Source of the DNA: Roseateles chitinivorans
GTDB taxonomy: Bacteria; Pseudomonadota; Gammaproteobacteria; Burkholderiales; Burkholderiaceae_C
Length of the DNA: 64,000 nt
Direction of reading: 5' to 3'
Assembly: GCF_002761755.1 (NCBI RefSeq)
Contig: NZ_PEOG01000009.1
Span: forward strand, 1 to 64,000
The position numbers and the translations under genes are program-made. The notes under the pieces were generated by a model that was not told the origin of the DNA, ran no database searches, and saw nothing but the letters and a program-made list of their open reading frames with translations. Every line of letters starts with the position of its first letter. Position 1 is the stretch's first letter. Positions 18,524 through 27,502 of the stretch are shown here, one piece after another.

Positions 18524-19552
18524 TCAGCGCCCCTGCGCCTTGAGCCGCGCATCCAGCCGCGGAAACACGCGGCGCGCGTTGCCCTCGTAGACCAGCTGGC
18601 GGTCGGCGTCGCTCAGGTGCGGCGTGGCCTCGATGTAGCGCTTGGTGTCGTCGTAGTAATGGCCGGTCGCCGGATCGATGCCGCGCACCGCGCCGATCAT
18701 CTCGGACGCGAAGAGCACGTTCTTCACCGGGATCACCTTCGTCAGCAGGTCGATGCCGGGCTGGTGATAGACGCAGGTGTCGAAGAAGACGTTCTCGAGC
18801 AGATGCTCGTCGAGCAGCGGCTTCTTGAGTTCCTGCGCCAGGCCGCGGAAGCGCCCCCAGTGGTAGGGCACCGCGCCGCCGCCATGCGGGATCAGGAACT
18901 TCAGCGTCGGGAAGTCCTTGAACAGGTCGCCGGTCAGGCACTGCATGAAGGCGGTGGTGTCGGCGTTCAGGTAGTGCGCGCCGGTCGTGTGGAAGCACGC
19001 GTTGCAGCTGGTGCTGACGTGGATCATCGCGGCGACGTCCAGCTCGACCATCTTCTCGTAGAGCGGATACCAGTGGCGGTCGGTCAGCGGCGGACTGGTC
19101 CAGTGGCCGCCGGAGGGATCGGGATTCAGGTTCAGGCCGACGAAGCCGTAGTCCCTGACGCATTTCTCCAGCTCGGGCAGGCAGCTCGCGGGATCGATGC
19201 CGGGGCTCTGCGGCAGCATCGCGGCACCGACGAAGTGGTCCGGGAACATCGCGGCCACTCGCGCGCAGAGCTCGTTGCAGATCGCCGCCCAGGTGGACGA
19301 GGTCTGGAAGTCGCCGATGTGGTGGGCCATGAAGCTCGCGCGCGGGCTGAAGATGGTCAGGTCCGAGCCGCGCTCCCTCATCTTCTTGAGCTGGTTGGTC
19401 TCGATCGACTCGCGCAGTTCGTCGTCGGAGATCTTCAGCGCGCTCGCGCTCGGCGCGTTCGCCGGATCCTTGAGCGCGGCGATCTGCAGGTCGCGCCAGG
19501 CGCCCAGCGCCGCCGGGGCCGTCGTGTAGTGTCCGTGGACGTCGATGATCAT
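18524..19552 (-). CDS. ligJ: 4-oxalomesaconate hydratase (amidohydrolase family, LigJ type)
   Basis: 342 aa. It belongs to the amidohydrolase_2 fold and matches the LigJ pattern throughout: MIIDVHGHYTTAP with metal ligands His6 and His8, RGSDLTIFSPRASFMAHHIGDF, NLNPDPSGGHWTSPPLTDRHWYP, MIHVSTSCN, LIPHGGGAVPYHWGRFRG and VLFASEMIGAVRGIDP. LigJ hydrates 4-oxalomesaconate in the protocatechuate 4,5-cleavage (and gallate) pathway. No other gene of that pathway lies nearby, so it is an orphan member here. The start at 19552 begins right at the first strand and has GAGAG upstream. Confidence 0.88.
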   Translation of the reverse strand: MIIDVHGHYTTAPAALGAWRDLQIAALKDPANAPSASALKISDDELRESIETNQLKKMRERGSDLTIFSPRASFMAHHIGDFQTSSTWAAICNELCARVAAMFPDHFVGAAMLPQSPGIDPASCLPELEKCVRDYGFVGLNLNPDPSGGHWTSPPLTDRHWYPLYEKMVELDVAAMIHVSTSCNACFHTTGAHYLNADTTAFMQCLTGDLFKDFPTLKFLIPHGGGAVPYHWGRFRGLAQELKKPLLDEHLLENVFFDTCVYHQPGIDLLTKVIPVKNVLFASEMIGAVRGIDPATGHYYDDTKRYIEATPHLSDADRQLVYEGNARRVFPRLDARLKAQGR

Positions 19553-19809
19553 GGGGGCTCTCTCGGTGCCGCGCCGCGGGCGGCAGGCTCGGAAACGACC
19601 GCGGCACGGCGTCGTCTCGCCGCGATCGACTGCGGCGGATTGTGGACAGCCCGGCTCCATCGTCCTAGGTATGGCCAGGACTAGCTGCTATTCGGATCCG
19701 GCATGGCGACGGCGGGGTCGGCGGCGGGATGCGTTAAGCTCCCGCGCCCGTCGCGATGCGCCCTCCGCGCGCCGCCGGGCAGCGATTCACAGGTCGAAGG
19801 GAAGCAGTT

Positions 19810-20997
19810 GTGCAGGACGTGCGGGACACCGATGTCGTGATCATTGGCGCGGGTGCCGCCGGGCTGATGTGCGCCGCGCTGGCGGGGCAGCGCGGGCGCC
19901 GAGTGCTGCTGGTGGACCATGCCAACAAGGCCGGCAAGAAGATCCTGATGTCCGGCGGCGGCAACTGCAACTTCACCAACCTCTACACCGAGCCGGCCAA
20001 TTTCCTCTCGCAGAACCCCCACTTCTGCAAGTCGGCGCTGGCGCGCTACACGCAGTGGGATTTCATCGCGCTGGTCAACAAGCATCAGATCCCGCACCAC
20101 GAGAAGAAGCTGGGCCAGCTGTTCTGCGACAACAAGTCGATCGATATCCTGCGCATGCTGCTCGCCGAGTGCGAGGCCGTCGGCGTCAAGCCGATGCTGG
20201 AGACCTCGGTCGACCGGATCGAGAAGACCGACGCCGGCTACCGGCTCGAGACCTCCGCGGGCCCGATGCGCTGCCAGTCGCTGGTGATCGCCACGGGCGG
20301 CCTGTCGATCCCGACCATGGGCGCGACCGGTTTCGGATACCAGGTGGCGCGGCAGTTCGGCCACAACCTGCTGCCGACGCGCGCCGGGCTGGTGCCGTTC
20401 ACCATCACCGACCAGCTGAAGGACCTGTGCAACGAGCTCAGCGGCACCTCGGTCGACTGCCTGGTGAGCTGCAACGGCAAGAGCTTCCGCGAGAACATCC
20501 TGTTCACGCACCGCGGCCTGAGCGGGCCGGCGATCCTGCAGATCTCGTCCTACTGGCTGCCGGGCCAGGCGGTGGAGATCAACCTGCTGCCGGACCTGGA
20601 CGTCCCGGCCTGGCTCGCGCAGCAACGCAACGACCGGCCCAATGCCGAGCTCAGGACGCTGCTGGCCGAGCTGTTCACCAAGAAGATGGCCACGTTGATC
20701 GCCGAGCAGTGGTTCGTCTCCAAGCCGATCAAGCAGTACACCCACGCGGAGCTGGAGCAGATCGCGCAGCGCCTCTCGGCCTGGCAGGTGGTGCCGGCGG
20801 GCACCGAGGGCTACCGCACCGCGGAAGTCACGCTGGGCGGCGTCGACACCAAGGAGGTGTCGTCCAAGACCATGGAGTCGCTCAAGTCGCCGGGCCTGTA
20901 CTTCATCGGCGAAGTCCTGGACGTCACCGGCCACCTGGGCGGCTTCAACTTCCAGTGGGCGTGGGCTTCGGCGCATGCGGCGGCGCAGTACGTGTAG
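19810..20997 (+). CDS. HI0933-family FAD-dependent protein (BaiN/RdsA-like)
   Basis: 395 aa from a GTG at 19810 preceded by AAGGGAAG; an ATG at 19756 would add 18 unsupported residues. The FAD-binding motif GAGAAG is at residues 13-18, followed by [17 protein letters not shown], a strong HI0933 signature. Later blocks are [44 protein letters not shown] and the C-terminal [46 protein letters not shown]-like region. Members include the bile-acid reductase BaiN and rRNA-associated proteins; the substrate here is unknown. It is divergent from ligJ and monocistronic. Confidence 0.88.
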   Translation: [395 protein letters not shown]

Positions 20998-21083
20998 AGA
21001 CACGCCCTGACACCCGGGAGTGACGAATAGCCGGTTACCCTGCCGGCCGTTCCAATCGACGCTTCGTCGACCAGGGAGATCAA

Positions 21084-22946
21084 ATGACCAAGACGATCCG
21101 ATCCGGCGCCGCGTCTGCCGTGCGCCGCCGCAGCCTGCTCGCGGCCGGACTGGGCGGCCTGCTGGCCGCGCCGGCGATGAGCGCCCTGGCCGCTCCGGCC
21201 GCCGCCTCGACTGCCTTCACCGCCGCCGACTTCGACGCCTGGGCCGAACGCGTCGCCGCCGAACGCATGTCGCACGCGCCGGAGCACGCCACCCGCATGC
21301 AGTACTTCCAGGGCGAGGTCCAGGCCCGTCTCGACGGGCAGTGGGACTCGCTCTCGCGCGAGGACCAGCTCGCGGGCATCGCCCGCGACCGCCAGGCCCT
21401 GGCCGAGCTGGCGCGCTTCCCGCGCGAGGCGCTGTCGCCGACACAGCGCACCTCCGCCGCGCTGATGGCCTGGACGATGCGGCAGGACGTCGCCGAAGCC
21501 GAGTTCCTCGACCATCCCTACGTCTTCGAGCACATGGCCGGCGTGCACGTCGGCCCGATCACCTTCCTCGTGCAGGAACACCCGATGCGCAACGCCGGCG
21601 ACGTGCGCAGCTACCTCAAGCGCATGGACGGCCTGGCCGCGCTGATGGACCAGGGCATCGTCCGCGCCCGCGCCGCGCAGGCCAAGGGCGTGCTGATGCC
21701 GCGCTTCATCACCGCGACCACCATCGGCCAGATCGAGCAGTTCGTGGCGCCGCGGCCGGCAGACAACCCGCTGGTGGTGTCGCTGGCGGACCGCATGGCC
21801 TCCCTGGGCGACATGGATGCCGGCGCCCGCAAGCGCGCCCGCGCGCGGGCCGAGGCCATCGTGGCGAAGTCCATCGTGCCGGCGTGGAAGCGCGGACTCG
21901 CGCTGATGCGCTCGCAGCTGCCGCTGACCACCGACGACGCTGGCGTGTGGCGCCTGCCCGATGGCGACCGGTTCTATGCGGCGCGGCTGCGCGCCAACAC
22001 GACGACCGAGCTCACACCGGCCGAGATCCACGCGATCGGCCTGAAGCAGGTCGCCCGCATCGAGGCCGAGATGGACGGCCTGCTGCGTCAGCTCGGCTAC
22101 ACCGAGGGCAGCATCGAGCAGCGCTATCGCAAGATGGACGCCGACCGCCAGCCCAAGGACGCCGCCCCGCAGGTTCAGCTGCTGGACCGCTACACCACCT
22201 ACCTGCGCGATGCCGAGACGCGTGCCCGGCTGCTGTTCGACGTGATGCCGAAGGCGCCCGTCGAGGTGCGCCGCGAGCCCGCGCTGACCGAGCCCACCGC
22301 CGCCGCCCACTACACGACCCCGGCGCCCGACGGCTCCCAGCCCGGCGTGTTCTGGGCGCCGCTGGCCGGCCCCACCTACGACATCGCGGACATGCGGACC
22401 CTGGTGCACCACGAGGCGATCCCGGGCCACCACTTCCAGCTCGCGATCCAGATGGAAGCGAAGGACCTGCCCTACTTCCGCCGCCGCGCCGCGTTCTCGG
22501 CCGGCTCGGCCTACGTGGAGGGCTGGGCGTTGTACGCGGAGCAGCTGGCCGTCGAAAACGGCTGGTACGAGGGCGATCCGGTCGGCCATCTCGGCCAGCT
22601 GTATGGGGCGCTCTTCCGCGCCCGCCGCCTGGTCGTCGATACCGGCCTGCACGCGATGAAGTGGACCCGCCAGCAGGCCATCGACTACGGCATCACTCCG
22701 CAGGAAGTCGACCGCTACGTCACCTGGCCCGGCCAGGCCTGCGCCTACATGCTGGGCCGGCTGCGGATCGAGGCGCTGCGCGAGCGCGCCCGCCAGCAGC
22801 TCGGCGAGCGCTTCGACATCAAGCAGTTCCACAACACCGTGCTGCTGACTGGGGACGTGCCGCTGACCGTGCTCGAGCAGGTGGTCGATGACTGGGTCGG
22901 CACACAGCGCGTGGCCGGCAGGTCCCCGGCGGCCGCGGCGCCCTGA
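21084..22946 (+). CDS. DUF885 metallopeptidase-like exported protein
   Basis: 620 aa. The leader carries RRRSLLAAGLGGLLAAPAMSALA, a Tat-type signal. The mature protein matches the DUF885 family, with the zinc motif HExxxHH at residues 443-450 (HEAIPGHH) and a downstream SAYVEGWALYAEQLA segment providing the third ligand. The C-terminal helices (GQACAYMLGRLRIEALRERA) are also typical. The fold is related to M3/M32-type carboxypeptidases and some members are periplasmic peptidases. GGGAG precedes the ATG by 8 bases. It stands alone. A peptidase role is inferred from the motif. Confidence 0.88.
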   Translation: MTKTIRSGAASAVRRRSLLAAGLGGLLAAPAMSALAAPAAASTAFTAADFDAWAERVAAERMSHAPEHATRMQYFQGEVQARLDGQWDSLSREDQLAGIARDRQALAELARFPREALSPTQRTSAALMAWTMRQDVAEAEFLDHPYVFEHMAGVHVGPITFLVQEHPMRNAGDVRSYLKRMDGLAALMDQGIVRARAAQAKGVLMPRFITATTIGQIEQFVAPRPADNPLVVSLADRMASLGDMDAGARKRARARAEAIVAKSIVPAWKRGLALMRSQLPLTTDDAGVWRLPDGDRFYAARLRANTTTELTPAEIHAIGLKQVARIEAEMDGLLRQLGYTEGSIEQRYRKMDADRQPKDAAPQVQLLDRYTTYLRDAETRARLLFDVMPKAPVEVRREPALTEPTAAAHYTTPAPDGSQPGVFWAPLAGPTYDIADMRTLVHHEAIPGHHFQLAIQMEAKDLPYFRRRAAFSAGSAYVEGWALYAEQLAVENGWYEGDPVGHLGQLYGALFRARRLVVDTGLHAMKWTRQQAIDYGITPQEVDRYVTWPGQACAYMLGRLRIEALRERARQQLGERFDIKQFHNTVLLTGDVPLTVLEQVVDDWVGTQRVAGRSPAAAAP

Positions 22947-23016
22947 GGCGCCGGCAGCGAAGCGGCGAGCACGCATCGCTGCGCGCCGCGATCCCGTGCG
23001 GCGGCCGCCGCCGCCC

Positions 23017-23034
23017 GCGAGGCCGAGGCCTCGC
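23017..23034. terminator. GC-rich hairpin between convergent genes
   Basis: GCGAGGCC at 23017-23024 and GGCCTCGC at 23027-23034 form a perfect 8-bp inverted repeat with a 2-base centre. It lies 70 bp after the DUF885 stop and 3 bp from the LysR stop. A short T-rich patch follows on the plus strand. Confidence 0.45.
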
Positions 23035-23037
23035 TCT

Positions 23038-23979
23038 TCACTCTGCGTCGTGTCCCGGTGCCGCCGGCACGATCCAGGGCGCGTGGCGACGCATCAGCTC
23101 GTCGACCCAGTCGATGAACACGCGCAGCTTGGCACTGACATTGCGGTTGGGCGGATAGGCGAGGTACATCGGCATCGGCGCCATCGTCCAGTCCTCGAGC
23201 AGCGGCACCAGTTCGCCGCGCGCCGCATGCGGCTCGGCCATGTAGCGAGGCAACCAGAGCACGCCCATGCCGGCGAGCCCGGCCGCCAGATAGGCGTTGC
23301 CGTCGTCGGCCGCGACGACGTAGCGGCCGCGCACCTCCACCGACTCCTCCCCGCGCCGCATCTCGATCGGCGCGATCCGTCCCGTGCTGGCGCGCAGGAA
23401 GCCGACGATGCGCTGCGGGTCCGCCTCGATGTCGCGGGGATGCGCGGGCCTGCCGGTCGCGTCGAGGTAGGACGGCGCGGCATACACGCCCAGCGGCAGC
23501 TCGCCGATGCGTCGCGCGATCAGCGAGGGCACGGTGACTTCGCCACCGCGCAGCACCGCGTCGACGTTGTCGCCGATGAGGTCGACGATGCGGTCGCTGA
23601 CGCCCATGTCGAGCTGGATCTCCGGATGACGCGCATGGAACTCCGGCAGCGCCGGCATCAGGACCAGCCGCGCGAAGGGCGTCGGCACGTCGACCCGCAG
23701 CCGTCCGCGCGGCGACGCGGTGGCGCTGGACAAGGCCGTGTCCGCGTCGTCCAGGTCGGCGAGCACGCGCACGACCCGCTCGTAGTACGCGGCGCCGTCC
23801 GGTGTCACCCGCACCTGCCGGGTCGTGCGGTGCAGCAGCTTGACCCGCAAGCGCGCCTCGAGCTGCTGAACCAGCTGCGTCACGGTGGTCTTGCTCAAGT
23901 GCAGCGTCTGCGCCGCCTTGGTGAAGCTGCCGGCCTCCACCACGCGGGCGAAGGCGAGCAGCGCATCGAATCGGTCCAT
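23038..23979 (-). CDS. LysR-family transcriptional regulator (CrgA/DmlR-like)
   Basis: 313 aa. Starts with MDRFDALLAFARVVEAGSFTKAAQTLHLSKTTVTQLVQQLEARL in the LysR winged-helix register, then LLHRTTRQVRVTPDG. The effector domain has GRLRVDVPTPFARLVLMPALPEF and DNVDAVLRGGEVTVPSLIARRIG, the DmlR/CrgA subgroup style. The start at 23979 has AAGGTGG upstream. It is divergent from the DUF6265 gene across 113 bp and may regulate it. Effector and targets are otherwise unknown. Confidence 0.92.
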   Translation of the reverse strand: MDRFDALLAFARVVEAGSFTKAAQTLHLSKTTVTQLVQQLEARLRVKLLHRTTRQVRVTPDGAAYYERVVRVLADLDDADTALSSATASPRGRLRVDVPTPFARLVLMPALPEFHARHPEIQLDMGVSDRIVDLIGDNVDAVLRGGEVTVPSLIARRIGELPLGVYAAPSYLDATGRPAHPRDIEADPQRIVGFLRASTGRIAPIEMRRGEESVEVRGRYVVAADDGNAYLAAGLAGMGVLWLPRYMAEPHAARGELVPLLEDWTMAPMPMYLAYPPNRNVSAKLRVFIDWVDELMRRHAPWIVPAAPGHDAE

Positions 23980-24092
23980 CGTCGAGCCACCTTGATTGCT
24001 GTTGGCGAGATCCGGCGCATTCTCTTCGCGGCCGCCTGGCGTCGGCGCGGCCCCGGCGGTAGATTCGCGCATCGCCCTCCGGAGACCCTGCC

Positions 24093-24590
24093 ATGCGCCC
24101 TCGCCTCGCCACCGCGATTGCCCTGCTGTCCGTCGCACTCGCTCCCGCCGCCGTCCGCGCCGAGGACGCCCAGCTCGAACGGCTCAGCTGGCTGGCCGGC
24201 TGCTGGGCCGCCGAAAAGGGAGAAGCCGGCTCGGTGGAGCATTGGCTGCCGCTGGCCGGCGGCACGATGCTGGGCATCGGCCGCACGGTCAGGAACGGCC
24301 GCACCGTCGAGCACGAGTTCATGCAGATCCGCCTCGACGCCGAGGGCCGGCCGGTCTTCATCGCGCAGCCGTCGCGGCAGAAGGAGGCGACCTTCGTGGC
24401 CACCTCGATCGGCGAACGCGCCGTGACCTTCGAGAACCCGGCGCACGACTTCCCGCAGCGGGTGATCTACCGCGCCGTCGGCGACTCCGGACTCGCCGCC
24501 CGCATCGAGGGCACGCGCAACGGCGCATCACGCGGCATCGACTTCCCGATGCAGCGCGTCGCCTGCGAGGGGCCGAGGCCCGCACCCTGA
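24093..24590 (+). CDS. DUF6265-type exported protein
   Basis: 165 aa. A signal peptide ends in AAVRAED, then LERLSWLAGCWAAEKGEAGSVEHWLPLAGGTMLGIGRTV, a lipocalin-like strand layout ending in VTFENPAHDFPQRVIYRAVG. This pattern is typical of DUF6265, a small periplasmic beta-barrel family of unknown role. GGAG lies near the start. It is divergent from the LysR gene and precedes dbpA by about 100 bp. Confidence 0.75.
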   Translation: MRPRLATAIALLSVALAPAAVRAEDAQLERLSWLAGCWAAEKGEAGSVEHWLPLAGGTMLGIGRTVRNGRTVEHEFMQIRLDAEGRPVFIAQPSRQKEATFVATSIGERAVTFENPAHDFPQRVIYRAVGDSGLAARIEGTRNGASRGIDFPMQRVACEGPRPAP

Positions 24591-24692
24591 CGCCCGGCTC
24601 GCTGCCGCCATTCGGGCCTGAAACGCGACTTCATCGTCGATTCGCCGGGAGGCGGGCCGGAGGCCCGGCGCCCGGATCGCCGACAATCGCGC

Positions 24693-26129
24693 ATGACCCG
24701 CACCGATCCCTCCGGCTCCGCCGCCCCGGCGGCGCCGACGCCCGCGTCCGAGGCCACTGCCTTCGACCGCCTGCCGCTCCCTCCCGCCATGCTGGCCAAC
24801 CTGCGCCAGCTCGGCTACCTCTCGATGACGCCGATCCAGGCGGAAAGCCTGCCGCTGACGCTGGGCGGGCACGACCTGATCGCGCAGGCCAAGACCGGCA
24901 GCGGCAAGACCGCGGCGTTCTCGCTGCCGCTGCTGACTAACTTGAATCCGCGCCGCTTCGCCGTCCAGGCGCTGGTGCTGTGCCCGACGCGCGAGCTCGC
25001 CGACCAGGTCACCCAGGAGATCCGCCGCCTGGCGCGCGCCGAGGACAACATCAAGACGCTGACCCTGTGCGGCGGCGTGCCGATCCGCACGCAGCTCGCC
25101 AGCCTGGCGCATGGCGCCCACATCGTCGTCGGCACGCCGGGCCGCATCCTCGATCACCTGCAGCGCGAGACGCTGTCGCTGGAGGCGCTGAACACGCTGG
25201 TGCTGGACGAGGCCGACCGCATGCTGGACATGGGCTTCGCCGAGGACATCGCCCAGGTGGTCGCCCATTGCCCGAAGCAGCGCCAGACGCTGCTGTTCTC
25301 GGCCACCTACCCCGACGGCGTGGCCGCGCTGGCCGGGCGCTTCATGCGCGACCCGAAGTCGGTCACCCTGACCGAGCGCCATGCGGCCAACAAGATCCGC
25401 CAGCGCTTCTACGAGGTGACCGAGGCCGAACGGCTGCATGCCGTCGGCCTGCTGCTCAACCACTTCCGGCCGGCCAGCACGCTGGCGTTCTGCAACACCA
25501 AGCAGCAGTGCCGCGATCTCGTGGCCGTGCTGCAGGCGCAGGGCATCGTCGCGCTGGAGCTGCACGGGGACCTGGAACAGCGTGAGCGCGACCAGGTGCT
25601 GGTGCGCTTCGCCAACCGCAGCTGCAGCGTGCTGGTGGCGACCGACGTGGCCGCGCGCGGCCTGGACATCGCGCAGCTCGAGGCGGTGATCAACGTCGAC
25701 ATCACGCCCGATCCCGAGGTGCATGTGCACCGCATCGGTCGCACCGGCCGCGCCGACGAGGCCGGCTGGGCCTTCAGCCTCGCCAGCCTGGACGAGATGG
25801 GCCGCGTCGGCCGCATCGACCAGATGCAGGGCAGCATCAGCCCCTGGTACCCGCTGTCCGAGCTGACCGCGACCGCGGGCGGCCAGCCGCTGCGACCCCC
25901 GATGGTCACGCTGCAGATCCTCGGCGGTCGCAAGGAGAAGATCCGCCCTGGCGACGTGCTGGGCGCGCTGACCAAGGACCTCGGATTCGATGGCGCCCGC
26001 ATCGGCAAGATCAACGTCAACGAGTTCTCCACCTACGTGGCCATCGAACCCGAACTGGCGGATCAGGCGCTGCGCGGGCTGAATGCCGGCAGGGTGAAGG
26101 GCAAGTCGGTGAAGGTGAGGCGCCTGTGA
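24693..26129 (+). CDS. dbpA: ATP-dependent RNA helicase DbpA
   Basis: 478 aa. All DEAD-box motifs are present: Q motif MTPIQAESLP, Walker A AKTGSGKTA (about 67-75), PTRELADQV, GTPGRILDHL, the DEAD motif in VLDEADRMLDMGF, SAT, ATDVAARGLD and HRIGRTGRA. The C-terminal 75 residues (TLQILGGRKEKIRPGDVLGALTKDLGF to VRRL) are the DbpA RNA-binding domain that recognises hairpin 92 of 23S rRNA, so the protein acts in large-subunit ribosome assembly. A Pro/Ala-rich N-terminal extension of about 22 residues is present. It overlaps the next helicase gene by 4 bp. Confidence 0.95.
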   Translation: MTRTDPSGSAAPAAPTPASEATAFDRLPLPPAMLANLRQLGYLSMTPIQAESLPLTLGGHDLIAQAKTGSGKTAAFSLPLLTNLNPRRFAVQALVLCPTRELADQVTQEIRRLARAEDNIKTLTLCGGVPIRTQLASLAHGAHIVVGTPGRILDHLQRETLSLEALNTLVLDEADRMLDMGFAEDIAQVVAHCPKQRQTLLFSATYPDGVAALAGRFMRDPKSVTLTERHAANKIRQRFYEVTEAERLHAVGLLLNHFRPASTLAFCNTKQQCRDLVAVLQAQGIVALELHGDLEQRERDQVLVRFANRSCSVLVATDVAARGLDIAQLEAVINVDITPDPEVHVHRIGRTGRADEAGWAFSLASLDEMGRVGRIDQMQGSISPWYPLSELTATAGGQPLRPPMVTLQILGGRKEKIRPGDVLGALTKDLGFDGARIGKINVNEFSTYVAIEPELADQALRGLNAGRVKGKSVKVRRL

Positions 26130-27370
26130 GCCGCTTCGTCGACCTCGGGCTCTCGCCCGCGCTGTTGCGCGCCGCGGAGGAGCTGGGCTTCGAGCAGCCC
26201 ACGCCGATCCAGGCCGCCGCGATCGCGCCGATCCTGGCCGGCCGCGACCTGCTGGGCAGCGCCGCCACCGGCTCCGGCAAGACGGCCGCCTATGTCTTCC
26301 CGGTGCTGCAGCGCCTCGACGCCGGCGTGCGCCCCGCGCTGCGCCGCGCACAGGTGCTGGTGCTGGTGCCCACCCGCGAGCTGGCCGTGCAGGTCGGCGA
26401 GACCGTGATCCAGGTCGGGCGCTTCCTCCGCGAGCCGGTCAAGGTGTCGGTGCTGGTCGGCGGCGTGTCGATCAATCCGCAGATGATGGCGCTGCGCGGC
26501 GGCGCCGACATCGTCGTGGCGACGCCGGGCCGGCTGCTCGACGTGGTCGCGAAGAACGCGCTCAAGCTCGGCGATGTCGAGTGCCTGGTGCTCGACGAGG
26601 CCGACCGGCTGCTCGACGCCGGCTTCGCCGACGAACTGGCGCAGGTGCTGGCGCTGCTGCCGCGCCGCCGGCAGAACCTGCTGTTCTCCGCGACCTTCCC
26701 GGCCGCGGTGCAGGCGCTGACGACACAGCTGCTGCACGACCCGGTGCGGGTCGAGGTCAGCGGTGAACCGGCCACCGAGGGGCAGATCGAGGAGCATGCG
26801 GTCGAGGTCGACGCCGCGCGGCGCACGCCGCTGCTGCGCCACATGATCGAGCGCGGCGGGTGGTCGCGGGTGCTCGTCTTCGTCGCCACCCGCTATGCCT
26901 GCGACCATGTGGCCGACAAGCTGCGCCGGGCCGGCCTGGAGGCCGCCGCCTTCCATGGCGACGCCAGCCAGGGCGCGCGCACGCGCACGCTCGCCGATTT
27001 CAAGGCCGGCCGTCTGCGGGTGCTGGTGGCCACCGACCTGGGCGCACGCGGCATCGACATCGCGCGGCTGCCGGTCGTCGTGAACTACGACCTGCCGCGC
27101 GCCGCTGCCGACTACACCCATCGCATCGGCCGCACCGCGCGCGCCGGCGAGAACGGCCTGGCGGTGAGCTTCATCAGCGCCGCGACGGAAGCGCACTTCC
27201 GCCTGATCGAGAAACGCCAGGGACGCCGCGTCGCGCGTGAGCGCATCGCCGGCTTCGAGCCGACGGAGACCGCGCCGCCGGACGCGGCGACCGGCGGCAT
27301 CAAGGGCCGGCGGCCGAGCAAGAAGGACAAGCTCCGCGCCGCGGCGGCAGCGGCAGAGCGCGGCGGCTGA
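26126..27370 (+). CDS. DEAD-box RNA helicase, RhlE type
   Basis: 414 aa, GTG start overlapping the dbpA stop as GTGA, so translation is probably coupled. Motifs: FEQPTPIQAAAI, ATGSGKTAAYVFPVLQRL, VPTRELAVQV, the DEAD motif in LVLDEADRLLDAGF, SATFP, DLGARGIDIARLPVVVNYDLP and HRIGRTARAG. The tail after residue 375 is basic (GGIKGRRPSKKDKLRAA), as in RhlE-like proteins, and likely binds RNA non-specifically. It probably acts in ribosome biogenesis or RNA turnover together with DbpA. Confidence 0.92.
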   Translation: MSRFVDLGLSPALLRAAEELGFEQPTPIQAAAIAPILAGRDLLGSAATGSGKTAAYVFPVLQRLDAGVRPALRRAQVLVLVPTRELAVQVGETVIQVGRFLREPVKVSVLVGGVSINPQMMALRGGADIVVATPGRLLDVVAKNALKLGDVECLVLDEADRLLDAGFADELAQVLALLPRRRQNLLFSATFPAAVQALTTQLLHDPVRVEVSGEPATEGQIEEHAVEVDAARRTPLLRHMIERGGWSRVLVFVATRYACDHVADKLRRAGLEAAAFHGDASQGARTRTLADFKAGRLRVLVATDLGARGIDIARLPVVVNYDLPRAAADYTHRIGRTARAGENGLAVSFISAATEAHFRLIEKRQGRRVARERIAGFEPTETAPPDAATGGIKGRRPSKKDKLRAAAAAAERGG

Positions 27371-27402
27371 CGCCCTCGCCCTGGCGCGGGGATCGGGAAA
27401 CC

Positions 27403-27421
27403 CCTCGCCTTCAGGGCGAGG
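27403..27421 (+). terminator. Hairpin downstream of the helicase pair
   Basis: CCTCGCC at 27403-27409 and GGCGAGG at 27415-27421 enclose TTCAG. It lies 33 bp after the rhlE-type stop and just before the LacI-type operator. No T run follows, so its strength is uncertain. Confidence 0.45.
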
Positions 27422-27442
27422 CCATCGCGGACACTAGCGCCC

Positions 27443-27460
27443 AGGTTAATCGATTAACCT
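27443..27460. promoter_or_regulatory. LacI-family operator upstream of galT
   Basis: AGGTTAATCGATTAACCT is a perfect 18-bp palindrome centred on the CG of the LacI/GalR class, and it is markedly AT-rich in GC-rich surroundings. It sits 43 bp before galT, whose operon ends with a LacI-family regulator gene (29862-30914). Autoregulation of the gal operon by that protein is the natural inference. Confidence 0.82.
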
Positions 27461-27502
27461 ACGCCATTCAGATTCACCTTCTCCGCTGCCTGTCCGCCTT
27501 CG

